From Oscillospiraceae bacterium (GTDB taxonomy: Bacteria; Bacillota; Clostridia; Oscillospirales; Ruminococcaceae): DNA of 18,966 nt. Of the stretch, positions 1 through 7,260 are shown one piece after another. The DNA lies in assembly GCA_900770285.1 (NCBI GenBank), contig CAAGJO010000023.1:1-18966 (forward strand), given 5' to 3'. Position 1 is the first letter of the stretch; each line of letters begins with the position of its first letter. A program made the translations under genes and the position numbers. The notes under the pieces are model-generated. The model ran no database searches, was not told the origin of the DNA, and was given only the letters and a program-made list of their open reading frames with translations.

Positions 1-51
1 GATTTCCATGTTCAGTATATAGGAGAAATCGTTGCTGTTTATACTAAATAA
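1..51 (+). CDS. 3' end of an unidentified gene (partial)
   Basis: Frame 1 of the plus strand is open from the first base and reads 16 codons (DFHVQYIGEIVAVYTK) to a TAA stop at 49-51. A hairpin terminator starts 9 nt later, which fits the end of a real transcript. The segment looks like a beta-strand-rich C-terminus and is loosely reminiscent of flavin-reductase-like proteins, but 16 residues cannot assign a family. The rest of the gene lies outside the window. Confidence 0.5.
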   Translation, partial: DFHVQYIGEIVAVYTK

Positions 52-60
52 TTCATTAAT

Positions 61-96
61 AAAAAAGAGGGAAGCTAATAAACTTCTCTCTTTTTT
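61..96. terminator. bidirectional rho-independent terminator
   Basis: Two 14-nt arms (61-74 and 83-96) pair around an 8-nt loop. The outer six pairs are A-T, so each strand shows a GA-rich stem followed by a run of six T. One position is G-U on the plus strand and A-C on the minus strand. It sits between the end of the partial plus-strand gene and the end of rluB, so it probably serves both converging transcripts. Confidence 0.85.
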
Positions 97-98
97 AA

Positions 99-827
99 TT
101 ACTTGTTGACCGCCGTTCTTATTGCTCTCAGCTCCTCGGGAGTAAGCTCTCTGTGCTCTCCCGGCTGCAGCATTCCAAGCTTTAACGGTCCGATAGAATT
201 TCTCTTAAGTCTTGCAACTTCAAGTCCCACCGATTCACACATTTTTCTGATCTGTCTGTTTCTGCCCTCGTGAATTGTAATCTGCAATACAACTCTGCCC
301 GGTTGCTTGTCCAATACGAGAACTGTAGCCGGCTGAGTTCTTCTTCCGTCAATTACTACACCTTCAGAAAGCTTTACAAGCTGTTCATCATTAATATCAG
401 GACGAACTGTTACACGATAAGTCTTTGAAACGTGATGCGACGGATGCATAACCTCGTTGGCAAATTTTCCGTCATTGGTAAAAAGCAATAGTCCTTCTGA
501 ATTTCTGTCCAGTCTGCCGATAGGATATACTCGATCAGGAACGTCTTTCAAAAGATCCATAACACATTTTCTGCCATACTCATCATTAACTGTGGTAACA
601 TATCCCCTCGGTTTGTTCAGCATGATATAATGCAGCTGCTTTCTGCGCTTTACTCTTATGGGATCACCGCTCACTGCTATAAGATCCTTGTTGGGAAAAG
701 CCTTGTCACCCAGTTTGCATGGTCTGCCGTTTACGGTAACCTTTCCTGCGGCAATTAGTTCTTCAGCTTTTCTTCTGGAACATAATCCGCTGTCAGCCAT
801 TATTTTTTGAATTCTGATTTTTTCCAT
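99..827 (-). CDS. rluB: 23S rRNA pseudouridine synthase, RluB/RsuA family
   Basis: This 242-residue enzyme probably converts a uridine of 23S rRNA to pseudouridine. An S4 RNA-binding domain occupies about residues 2-60 (IQKIMADSGLCSRRKAEELI region). The catalytic domain follows, with the signature GRLDRNSEGLLLFTNDG, in which Asp107 is the expected nucleophile, and a C-terminal HEGRNRQIRKM segment typical of the RsuA/RluB/E/F group. Length is normal. The ATG at 827 is preceded by AGGT with an 8-nt spacer; a stronger AAGGAGG lies further up, separated by a small hairpin. It is divergent from the carboxypeptidase gene. In Bacillus subtilis rluB also lies near scpAB and a dac gene, which supports the call. 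RluB against its paralogues cannot be settled without a tree. Confidence 0.93.
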   Translation of the reverse strand: MEKIRIQKIMADSGLCSRRKAEELIAAGKVTVNGRPCKLGDKAFPNKDLIAVSGDPIRVKRRKQLHYIMLNKPRGYVTTVNDEYGRKCVMDLLKDVPDRVYPIGRLDRNSEGLLLFTNDGKFANEVMHPSHHVSKTYRVTVRPDINDEQLVKLSEGVVIDGRRTQPATVLVLDKQPGRVVLQITIHEGRNRQIRKMCESVGLEVARLKRNSIGPLKLGMLQPGEHRELTPEELRAIRTAVNK

Positions 828-839
828 TTTACTTACCTG

Positions 840-859
840 CGCTTAAAAAGCGTCCTCCT
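840..859 (-). promoter_or_regulatory. rluB leader: perfect SD followed by a small hairpin
   Basis: Read on the minus strand, AAGGAGG (about 854-860) is followed by CGCTT-TTT-AAGCG (840-852), a 5-bp hairpin with a 3-nt loop, and only then by a weaker AGGT and the rluB ATG at 827. No start codon sits at a useful distance from the perfect SD. The hairpin may shorten the effective SD-to-ATG distance or mask the second site. The role is inferred. Confidence 0.35.
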
Positions 860-933
860 TGAATTTTTTATTTTCATATTGTATTTATTTTAATTTAAAG
901 CACATTATATTAAAAAACAAAGGATGTGCTTGT

Positions 934-2016
934 ATGAAAAAATTAACTGTTTCTGTTGTACTTATGCTTTTGCTTGCGATGTTTTCACCGACAGTGTATG
1001 CTGATTGCCCTCAGACCTCTGCAAAAGCAATGATACTCATTGATGCCACTACGGGAGATGTTATTGCCTCTAAAAATGCCGATGCAAAGCTGCCCATGGC
1101 AAGCACCACAAAAATCATGTCTGCACTTCTGGCTCTGGAATTTACTAATGATCTGGATAAGCAGTTTACCGTTGACAATGATGCAATAAAGGTAGAAGGC
1201 TCGTCAATGGGGCTTAAACCAGATGATAAAGTTACTATGCGTGATCTGATCTGCGGAATGCTTCTGCCCAGCGGAAATGATGCCGCCAATGCCGCAGCTG
1301 TCAGAGTAAGCGGTTCTGTAGAAAACTTTGTTGCTCTTATGAATGAATGTGCTGCTGAAATGGGTCTTGATTCCACTCACTTTATAACTCCCTCAGGACT
1401 AGATGACAATACCGATGATCATTATTCCACTGCACGGGATATGGCAAAGCTTACTCGTCAGGCATTGAAGAATCCTGATTTTCAGAGGATATGCAGCAGT
1501 TCAAGCATAAAGGTAAAATTCGGAAATCCGCCCTACGAAAGGTGGCTTACCAATTCCAATAAACTGCTTAACAGCTGTAAAGGCGTAATCGGCGTGAAAA
1601 CAGGTTTTACGGATAAAGCCAGAAGATGCCTTGTTTCTGCCTGCGAACGAAACGGCGGAACGCTTATATGCGTTACGCTTAACGACCCTGATGATTGGCT
1701 TGACCACTCAAAGCTTTATGAATACGGTTTCAAACTGCTGGAGAAAAAAACTATCCTCCCGGAATCTCAGACATTTTCAATTAACGTAGCAGGCGGCGAA
1801 AAAGATACCATAAAATGTATCACCCAACCGCTCACACTAAATATACCAAAAAACTCTGCTGGCAAAATAACCTCAGAAATATTTATTGACCATTTTCTGT
1901 ATGCGCCTGTCACAGAAAACACTGTTGTAGGAGAAGTACGCTATTACTGCAACGGCAAATACCTCTGCTCCCGTCCGATTACTGCAGCTGAATCCTTAAA
2001 CAGACAGCAGCTGTAA
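934..2016 (+). CDS. D-alanyl-D-alanine carboxypeptidase (PBP5-type, peptidase S11)
   Basis: This 360-residue secreted serine peptidase removes the terminal D-Ala from peptidoglycan stem peptides and so limits crosslinking. A signal peptide spans residues 1-23 (MKKLTVS, hydrophobic core, cleavage after VYA). All three penicillin-binding motifs are present: STTK (Ser57, Lys60), SGN (113-115) and KTG (222-224). A C-terminal PBP5-like beta domain follows from about residue 265. I chose the ATG at 934 because AAAGGA precedes it with good spacing and the signal peptide starts there; an upstream in-frame ATG at 859 would add 25 residues that look like untranslated leader. It resembles Bacillus DacF/DacB, but the exact paralogue is not certain. 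A weak promoter (TTGAAT-N17-TATTTA, 859-887) is possible. No terminator follows: its stop is 1 nt from that of the converging ytfJ. Confidence 0.95.
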   Translation: MKKLTVSVVLMLLLAMFSPTVYADCPQTSAKAMILIDATTGDVIASKNADAKLPMASTTKIMSALLALEFTNDLDKQFTVDNDAIKVEGSSMGLKPDDKVTMRDLICGMLLPSGNDAANAAAVRVSGSVENFVALMNECAAEMGLDSTHFITPSGLDDNTDDHYSTARDMAKLTRQALKNPDFQRICSSSSIKVKFGNPPYERWLTNSNKLLNSCKGVIGVKTGFTDKARRCLVSACERNGGTLICVTLNDPDDWLDHSKLYEYGFKLLEKKTILPESQTFSINVAGGEKDTIKCITQPLTLNIPKNSAGKITSEIFIDHFLYAPVTENTVVGEVRYYCNGKYLCSRPITAAESLNRQQL

Positions 2017-2017
2017 A

Positions 2018-2449
2018 TTATTCCTCAATGTCGATATCGTCCAGATCTATATCCGCATCTTTAGTGTTTCCTTTTTTGCCTGTTTTTTTGCTTACAAAAT
2101 TTATAACCTTGTCCACAACTTCAGGGACAACATTTGCAACTGCATTTTCATATGGAGTGTTCAATGACATCTGCAAAAGTCTGGTATCACCGTTATGAGT
2201 AACAATAAAAGCAACAGGACTTATGGTTACTCCTGCTCCCGAACCGCCGCCGAATTGATTTTTTGCACTTTTGGTTGGAAGATCCGAACCGCCTGATGCA
2301 AAACCGTATGACACCTTTGAAATTGGTATAATCGTAGTGCCATCAGGTGTGGTAATAGGATCCCCTACAATGCTTTCACATTTAGTAAGCTCCTTGATTT
2401 TTTCCATTGACGTTTTTATAAGCTTATCCAGTTTTGAATTGTCTTCCAT
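2018..2449 (-). CDS. ytfJ: YtfJ/GerW family sporulation-associated protein
   Basis: This 143-residue protein has the YtfJ family pattern: a helical start, the central VGDPITTPDGTTIIPISKVS stretch, a Gly-rich segment (FGGGSGAGVTISPVAFIV) and an acidic tail. In Bacillus subtilis YtfJ (GerW) is a sporulation protein linked to germination, but homologues occur in many Clostridia, including poor sporulators, so the role here is inferred. The ATG has a strong SD (GCGGAGGT) inside the end of the upstream gene, whose TGA lies 1 nt before the ATG, suggesting translational coupling. The pairing with a DUF2953 gene mirrors ytfI-ytfJ in Bacillus. It is the last gene of the operon. Confidence 0.9.
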   Translation of the reverse strand: MEDNSKLDKLIKTSMEKIKELTKCESIVGDPITTPDGTTIIPISKVSYGFASGGSDLPTKSAKNQFGGGSGAGVTISPVAFIVTHNGDTRLLQMSLNTPYENAVANVVPEVVDKVINFVSKKTGKKGNTKDADIDLDDIDIEE

Positions 2450-2450
2450 G

Positions 2451-3461
2451 TCATTTTACCTCCGCTTTTTCTTTGTCAGGTTTCTCTGTGCTTTTGTTTT
2501 CTTCATTCTTATTCTTTTCTTTTTTTCTGTTTCTTAAATATATAATCAGGAAATTGACTGCAACGCATACCACAATGGCAATAATTGTGCTCGGTCTTAC
2601 CTTGATATAACATTCGCCTTCACCGTCAATAGTATCTTCAGTAAAAATACAGTTCACATCTGCTTTGTCTACTGTCACAGTAAAAATATTAGCAATATAT
2701 GCCAATGCATTGAACAATATTCCCTCCAGTGTCCCATAATATATTGCAGCTTCATGGGCATCTCGCCTTCCAATATCCATATGAATTTTTATATCGGTAA
2801 TGCGAATTGCTTTCAAAAGCTTTTTTAGATATTTCCAACCCATTGGGATATACGGTTTATACTTGTAATATTGTTCCTTTATTTCATCAAGCTTTCCTTT
2901 TTTCTTGGAGTTTTCCGATTGTTTCTGTTCTTTACCCTTCGATTTTTTATTTTTCTCTTTAGTTATATTTTCGTCAGTCTTTTGATCATCAATATCCTCA
3001 GAAACATTTTGTTCATCAGTATTTTCTATATTGGTATGTGTGCTTTCTTCTTTTTTCTGTTCTTCCGTTGTCTGCTCTTCCTTATTATTTTCCGGTATCT
3101 CTTCAGTTTTTTGCTGGTCCTCTATAACATATTGCTGAACATCTTCTGCCGCACTGCTGTCAACAATAACTTTCTCAGTAGATTTGGGTGCAGGCGGTTC
3201 GTGAAAATCATCTTGCAAATCATCATGGAACAAATCTTCCTGCTCAGATTTTTCAACTTTGTTCCGCCGAACTTTTTTATTCTTTTGTTCCTTCGGCTTT
3301 TTTGTTTTCTTTGCCCGTGGATAAAGTGTAAAAAAAAGATATTTCACATTAAAGTCAAAACCATTGCTGTCAAACTTTACATATGCACTTAAAGAAAAAT
3401 GCAGAACTATGACAATAAATGCAACTATTCCAAGGAGTATCCATAATACAATTATTGTCAT
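2451..3461 (-). CDS. DUF2953 (YtfI-like) membrane protein with long charged insert
   Basis: This is a protein of about 336 residues. An N-terminal membrane segment (about residues 5-25) is followed by a short beta-rich piece (FDSNGFDFNVKYLFFTLYP) and then some 140 residues of Lys/Glu/Gln/Asp-rich low-complexity sequence. After that comes the DUF2953-like core (KYLKKLLKAIRITDIKIHMDIG, then GRRDAHEAAIYYGTLEGILFNAL), a second membrane segment near the C-terminus and a charged tail. The biochemical function is unknown; partnership with YtfJ is inferred from adjacency here and in Bacillus. The start is uncertain. The frame opens at TTG 3470 without a good SD. The ATG at 3461 has GGAG only 3 nt upstream, and the ATG at 3464 abuts it. 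I chose 3461. It begins about 23 nt after the scpB stop. Confidence 0.82.
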   Translation of the reverse strand: MTIIVLWILLGIVAFIVIVLHFSLSAYVKFDSNGFDFNVKYLFFTLYPRAKKTKKPKEQKNKKVRRNKVEKSEQEDLFHDDLQDDFHEPPAPKSTEKVIVDSSAAEDVQQYVIEDQQKTEEIPENNKEEQTTEEQKKEESTHTNIENTDEQNVSEDIDDQKTDENITKEKNKKSKGKEQKQSENSKKKGKLDEIKEQYYKYKPYIPMGWKYLKKLLKAIRITDIKIHMDIGRRDAHEAAIYYGTLEGILFNALAYIANIFTVTVDKADVNCIFTEDTIDGEGECYIKVRPSTIIAIVVCVAVNFLIIYLRNRKKEKNKNEENKSTEKPDKEKAEVK

Positions 3462-3484
3462 CATCTCCAATCATATTCAATAAA

Positions 3485-4045
3485 TCATTCCTGAATATTC
3501 TCTTTTTCTGTTTGCTCTAAGGTTATCTGCTCATTCTGTTCGGGAACAGGCGGAAGATCGTCTAAACTTGAAAGCTGAAAAGCCCTAAGAAAATTATCTG
3601 TGGTCTTGTATGCTATCGGTCTTCCGGGAAGGTTAAGTCTTCCTGCCTCTTCAAGTAAATTCTTCTCTACCAAAGAATTTACAACTCCCGAAGAGTCAAC
3701 TCCTCTTACATGTTCAATAAAGCTCTTGGTAACAGGCTGATTATATGCCGCCACTGCCAGAACTTCCATTGCAGCAGGAGATAAAGGGGAACTTCTTTTA
3801 ATCTCCAAAGCAGTTTTTATGTAAGGTGCATAATCCTTTTTTGACGCAAGCTGATAGCTGTCATTAAGCTTTAAAAGTTCAATTCCGCTGTTGTCGCCTG
3901 CATATTTTTCTTTTAACTGTTCTGTCAGCTCTGTAAGCTGATTTTCCGTAATTTCAAGCACACAGCAAAGCTTGTCCACCTGTACGGGATCACCCACCGC
4001 AAAAAGCACAGCTTCCAGTGCTGAAAGTTTTTCATTATCATTCAT
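3485..4045 (-). CDS. scpB: segregation and condensation protein B
   Basis: This 186-residue kleisin-associated protein works with SMC and ScpA to compact and segregate the chromosome. It shows the ScpB tandem winged-helix pattern: LSALEAVLFAVGDPVQVDKL at the start, then SPLSPAAMEVLAVAAYNQPVTKS and the GRPIAYKTTDNFLRAF motif near the end. A short acidic tail (about 20 residues) follows. The ATG is preceded by AAAAGG with suitable spacing and lies 17 nt after scpA, as expected for co-expressed partners. Length is normal. Confidence 0.96.
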   Translation of the reverse strand: MNDNEKLSALEAVLFAVGDPVQVDKLCCVLEITENQLTELTEQLKEKYAGDNSGIELLKLNDSYQLASKKDYAPYIKTALEIKRSSPLSPAAMEVLAVAAYNQPVTKSFIEHVRGVDSSGVVNSLVEKNLLEEAGRLNLPGRPIAYKTTDNFLRAFQLSSLDDLPPVPEQNEQITLEQTEKENIQE

Positions 4046-4062
4046 AATATATACCTTTTCTT

Positions 4063-5187
4063 TTATCCGAATTGCCAGTATCCGTTTCTTGTGTCATCGC
4101 CAATATGTACATTTCCCCAGTAATAACTTCTCATGTTCCAATAATTTGGTTTGAAAGAACCGCTTAAATATTCCTCAAACTCCAGATCATGTTCATTGTC
4201 AGCAAATTCTTCATCTTCCGCCTGCTCATCATTTATTGTATTAATATCAGTATTTGCAACAGCCAGAGTAACAGCTCCTGAGGTTACCTTTTCGCTGTAT
4301 GTGACCATATTCTGTTCCTGCGTTTTTTCTTCTTGCTCAACGAGAAAATCATCTGCTGTTTCATCTTCAATGCTTATCACATATTCGTCTTTGTTTTCCG
4401 GCTGTACGGCATTCTCATTGTATCCGGAAATATTATCATCGTTTTTAACATCTTCAGAATCATCGGAGACATTTTCCGATCTTTTATGCTTTTCCTTAGG
4501 AATAAAACGAATTTCACTATTATCATCGTTTATATATATCCTGCCCGATTTAGTAAGCTCTAAAACAGCAAGAAAGGTTGCAATTTTCTCAGATTTATTA
4601 GTAATTCCCTCATAAAGACCTGCCATTTTATAAACGCCTGTTTTATAAAGCTTTTTCAGCACAAAAATGATCTTTGATGTCACCGATACAAACTTAGTTG
4701 ATACAATGGGAGAAAACATTTCGGCACGAACAGGCTTTTCTTTTCTGCCTTTCTCCGAGATCCCCATGTATGCATTATATAAATCCACAGGCTCTTTTGT
4801 TCCTGTAAATGTTTTGTCAATAATGCTTGCAGCACCTGCACGAACAAATACATTTCCTCCTGCATAGTTTTTTTGCATAAGAAGTGCCGTCTGCTTGCAT
4901 ATTGAGTACTCAATAATTTGTCCCTGCAAATCCTGTTTAAGCTGATTTGCGTCTTCCGGCTTTGGCAGGAGCGAGGCAGTTTTAATATATATCAGCCTTG
5001 CCGCCATAGCAAGAAAATCACCTGCGGAATCATAATCCTTTTCATCTAAATTATTCAGATAATTAAGATATTGTTCCAGCAGTACTGAAATTTCAATATC
5101 ACAAATATCCAGTTTATGCTTAGATATTAAATGCAAAAGCAAATCAAGGGGACCCTGAAAATTCTCCAGTTTAAATTCAAGCTCCAT
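4063..5187 (-). CDS. scpA: segregation and condensation protein A with C-terminal extension
   Basis: This is the kleisin subunit that bridges the SMC heads. Residues 1-230 look like ordinary ScpA: the N-terminal FQGPLDLLLHLI motif, AARLIYIKTASLLP, and the C-terminal winged helix (EKIATFLAVLELTKSGRI). ScpA is usually about 240-270 residues; this one is 374. The extra 140 residues are acidic and low in complexity (231-340) and end in an aromatic-rich tail (NYWNMRSYYWG, then NGYWQFG). The reading frame is intact, with no sign of frameshift or fusion to a known domain. The ATG has an AAGGT SD within the end of the upstream protease gene, 1 nt after its stop, so translation is probably coupled. 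Confidence 0.95.
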   Translation of the reverse strand: MELEFKLENFQGPLDLLLHLISKHKLDICDIEISVLLEQYLNYLNNLDEKDYDSAGDFLAMAARLIYIKTASLLPKPEDANQLKQDLQGQIIEYSICKQTALLMQKNYAGGNVFVRAGAASIIDKTFTGTKEPVDLYNAYMGISEKGRKEKPVRAEMFSPIVSTKFVSVTSKIIFVLKKLYKTGVYKMAGLYEGITNKSEKIATFLAVLELTKSGRIYINDDNSEIRFIPKEKHKRSENVSDDSEDVKNDDNISGYNENAVQPENKDEYVISIEDETADDFLVEQEEKTQEQNMVTYSEKVTSGAVTLAVANTDINTINDEQAEDEEFADNEHDLEFEEYLSGSFKPNYWNMRSYYWGNVHIGDDTRNGYWQFG

Positions 5188-5188
5188 T

Positions 5189-5851
5189 TTACCTTACCAA
5201 CATATTTGCTATAGGGTCAACCCACATTGTAAGCAAATCCATAAGCTTAAACATCAGATTCTGCAAAAATGACAGTGGAGTACTCAAAAACGGTGATACT
5301 ACCAATATAATAAATACAACTGAAATTATCATCTGATATCTTGCAAAGAATGCCGATAATCTCGGTCCGACAAAAAATTCAAGAATTTTTGAGCCGTCAA
5401 GAGGGGGGATAGGCAAAAGATTAAATACTGCAAGACCCACATTTACCGATATAAAGTATTGGAAAATCAAAACGACCCAATACATAGATGTAGATGGATT
5501 GTTTATATAAAACGGATAGATAAATTTATATACGATCATAGCTATAAAAGCAACTAGCAGATTTGAAATAGGACCTGCCGCAGCAGTTAATGCCATACCC
5601 TGTCTTGATTTTTTAAAATTCAGTGGGTTTACCTGTACAGGTCTGCCCCAGCCGAACCCTACCAGAACCATGCATACTGCACCAATCCAGTCAATATGCG
5701 CAAAAGGATTCAGGGTAAGTCTGCCCTGATATCTGGGCGTATCGTCGCCAAGCTTTGTAGCTGCCCATGCATGAGCATATTCGTGTATAGGTATAACCAT
5801 AAAAAGTACAATAAGGTTAACGCCTATTTTCATTATTGTATCGGTATTCAT
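5189..5851 (-). CDS. site-2 protease family (M50) membrane metalloprotease
   Basis: This polytopic membrane protein of 220 residues belongs to the small YwhC/SpoIVFB-like M50 proteins. The zinc motif HEYAH (residues 23-27) lies in the first membrane segment, and the third ligand is in NLLPIPPLDG (Asp152). Further hydrophobic segments occur at about 90-115, 125-148 and 173-195. The substrate is unknown. The frame has an ATG at 5857, but GGAGG abuts it directly, so I chose the next in-frame ATG at 5851, which has a 6-nt spacer. It is the first gene of the operon with scpA, scpB, a DUF2953 gene and ytfJ, and has its own promoter. Its link to the segregation genes is by position only. Confidence 0.93.
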   Translation of the reverse strand: MNTDTIMKIGVNLIVLFMVIPIHEYAHAWAATKLGDDTPRYQGRLTLNPFAHIDWIGAVCMVLVGFGWGRPVQVNPLNFKKSRQGMALTAAAGPISNLLVAFIAMIVYKFIYPFYINNPSTSMYWVVLIFQYFISVNVGLAVFNLLPIPPLDGSKILEFFVGPRLSAFFARYQMIISVVFIILVVSPFLSTPLSFLQNLMFKLMDLLTMWVDPIANMLVR

Positions 5852-5897
5852 TTGCATCCTCCATAAATTACATTCAATTAAACATATACCTATAATT

Positions 5898-5926
5898 ATT
5901 ATACACTATGACGGTATAAATTTCAA
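5898..5926 (-). promoter_or_regulatory. sigma-A promoter of the M50-scpAB-ytfJ operon
   Basis: On the minus strand, TTGAAA (5921-5926) and TATAAT (5898-5903) are separated by exactly 17 nt. They lie about 45 nt upstream of the protease SD and just downstream of the dnaJ terminator, so the operon is transcribed independently of the heat-shock genes. Confidence 0.85.
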
Positions 5927-5953
5927 GCATAATAATATGAACATTTATTATTT

Positions 5954-5990
5954 AAAAAACGAGCTCAGCCCCCAAAAAAAGCCAAGCTCG
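5954..5990 (-). terminator. rho-independent terminator of the hrcA-grpE-dnaK-dnaJ operon
   Basis: On the minus strand CGAGCTTGGC (5981-5990) pairs with GCTGAGCTCG (5960-5969). This gives 10 pairs including two G-U, with a loop of T and G runs, followed by six T (5954-5959). It begins 13 nt beyond the dnaJ stop. Confidence 0.9.
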
Positions 5991-6003
5991 CTACTTATAG
6001 CTG

Positions 6004-7155
6004 TTATTTGAATTTGTTCTTTAGCTTTTCAAAAAAGCTCTGTCTGTTGTTATAGCTTGAATCCGAAACTGAGTTGTCAAATTTCTTAATAAGTTCCTTT
6101 TGCTCTTTATTGAGATTATTAGGAACTTCTACAACAACCTTAACATAATGGTCGCCTCTGCCCTTGTTATAAAGTCTTTGAACGCCCTTTTCCTTAAGTC
6201 GGAATACAGTTCCCGTCTGTGTTCCCTCCGGAATATTGTATTTCACCTTTCCGTCAATGGTTGGAACGATAATTTCCGAACCCAATGCAGCCTGTGCAAA
6301 GGTAATAGGAATCTCTGTCCAGATGTCGAAGCCCTTTCTTTCAAAAATCGGGTCAGGACGAACATTTACAAGAATAAGTAAATCACCGTTTCCGCCGCCG
6401 TTTTTGCCGCAGTGACCGCCGCCAGAAATTCTCAGCGTCTGACCGTCATTGATTCCGGCCGGAATTTCAATTTCTCTGTTAACAGTAGTTTTTGAAACAC
6501 CTTTTCCACCGCACTTTTTACATGGTGTGTCAATAACCTGTCCCGTACCTCCGCATTTACTGCATCCTGTAACCTGCGAAATGTTTCCGAAAGGTGTTCT
6601 CTGCGTAACCTTTACCTTTCCTGTACCATGACAATCGGGACAGGTTTTTGCAGATGTTCCCGGAGCTGCACCGCTTCCGTTACAATCCGGACATTTTTCA
6701 AGATGTGTATATTTCAGATTTTTCTTCATACCCTTGCAGGCGTCCATAAAATCGATATTGATTCTTGTTTCAATATCTCTGCCTTGTACAGGTGCATTGG
6801 CATTTGAGCGTCCTCCGCCAAAACCGCCGAATCCGCTGCCGCCGAAGAAAGAATTGAATATGTCTTCAACATCACCGAATCCGCCAAAACCGCCGAATCC
6901 GCCACCTTGACCTGCTCCGAAATTAGGGTCTACTCCTGCATGGCCAAACTGATCATACTTTGATTTTTTGTCGGGATCGGAAAGAACTTCATACGCCTCG
7001 TTGACTTCCTTGAACTTTTCTTCACATTCTTTATCGTTTGGGTGCAAATCAGGGTGATACATTTTTGCTTTTTTACGATAAGCCTTTTTTATCTCATCAT
7101 CGCTTGCTGATTTTGAAACCCCCAGCACCTCATAGTAATCTCTTTTTTCTGCCAT
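6004..7155 (-). CDS. dnaJ: chaperone protein DnaJ (Hsp40)
   Basis: This 383-residue co-chaperone stimulates the DnaK ATPase and delivers unfolded clients. It is a full type I DnaJ: a J domain at residues 5-70 with HPD at 34-36, a Gly/Phe-rich region (about 78-115), four zinc-binding CxxCxGxG repeats (starting at Cys155, Cys172, Cys198 and Cys212), and the C-terminal substrate-binding domains. The ATG has AGGAG upstream with normal spacing. It is the last gene of the heat-shock operon, 105 nt after dnaK; that gap holds a strong hairpin but no obvious promoter. No key residue is missing. Confidence 0.98.
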   Translation of the reverse strand: MAEKRDYYEVLGVSKSASDDEIKKAYRKKAKMYHPDLHPNDKECEEKFKEVNEAYEVLSDPDKKSKYDQFGHAGVDPNFGAGQGGGFGGFGGFGDVEDIFNSFFGGSGFGGFGGGRSNANAPVQGRDIETRINIDFMDACKGMKKNLKYTHLEKCPDCNGSGAAPGTSAKTCPDCHGTGKVKVTQRTPFGNISQVTGCSKCGGTGQVIDTPCKKCGGKGVSKTTVNREIEIPAGINDGQTLRISGGGHCGKNGGGNGDLLILVNVRPDPIFERKGFDIWTEIPITFAQAALGSEIIVPTIDGKVKYNIPEGTQTGTVFRLKEKGVQRLYNKGRGDHYVKVVVEVPNNLNKEQKELIKKFDNSVSDSSYNNRQSFFEKLKNKFK

Positions 7156-7212
7156 ATAAATTCAACTCCTGAACTGCAAACTTATTTGCAGATGTGATTC
7201 CATAATACAGGC

Positions 7213-7241
7213 TTACCGCAGGGCATAGTGCTCTGCGGTAA
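7213..7241 (-). other. intercistronic stem-loop between dnaK and dnaJ
   Basis: TTACCGCAG (7213-7221) and CTGCGGTAA (7233-7241) are perfect 9-bp complements around an 11-nt loop that can add two or three more pairs. On the dnaK-dnaJ transcript it is not followed by a T run, so it is not a standard terminator. It may set the relative stability or processing of the dnaK and dnaJ parts of the mRNA. This role is inferred. Confidence 0.7.
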
Positions 7242-7260
7242 AAAACACTGTGAGTTATTA

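Noticed and set aside
859..933. 25-residue N-terminal extension of the carboxypeptidase
   Set aside because: The signal peptide and a good SD define the ATG at 934; the extension is AT-rich leader sequence.
2871..3392. 173-codon plus-strand frame rich in Phe/Leu/Ile
   Set aside because: It is the antisense of the Lys/Glu-rich insert of the DUF2953 gene, whose reverse complement automatically reads as hydrophobic residues; no SD.
6800..6920. Repetitive GC-rich CCGCCAAA-like tract
   Set aside because: This is the Gly/Phe-rich region of dnaJ seen from the opposite strand, not a DNA repeat element or CRISPR.
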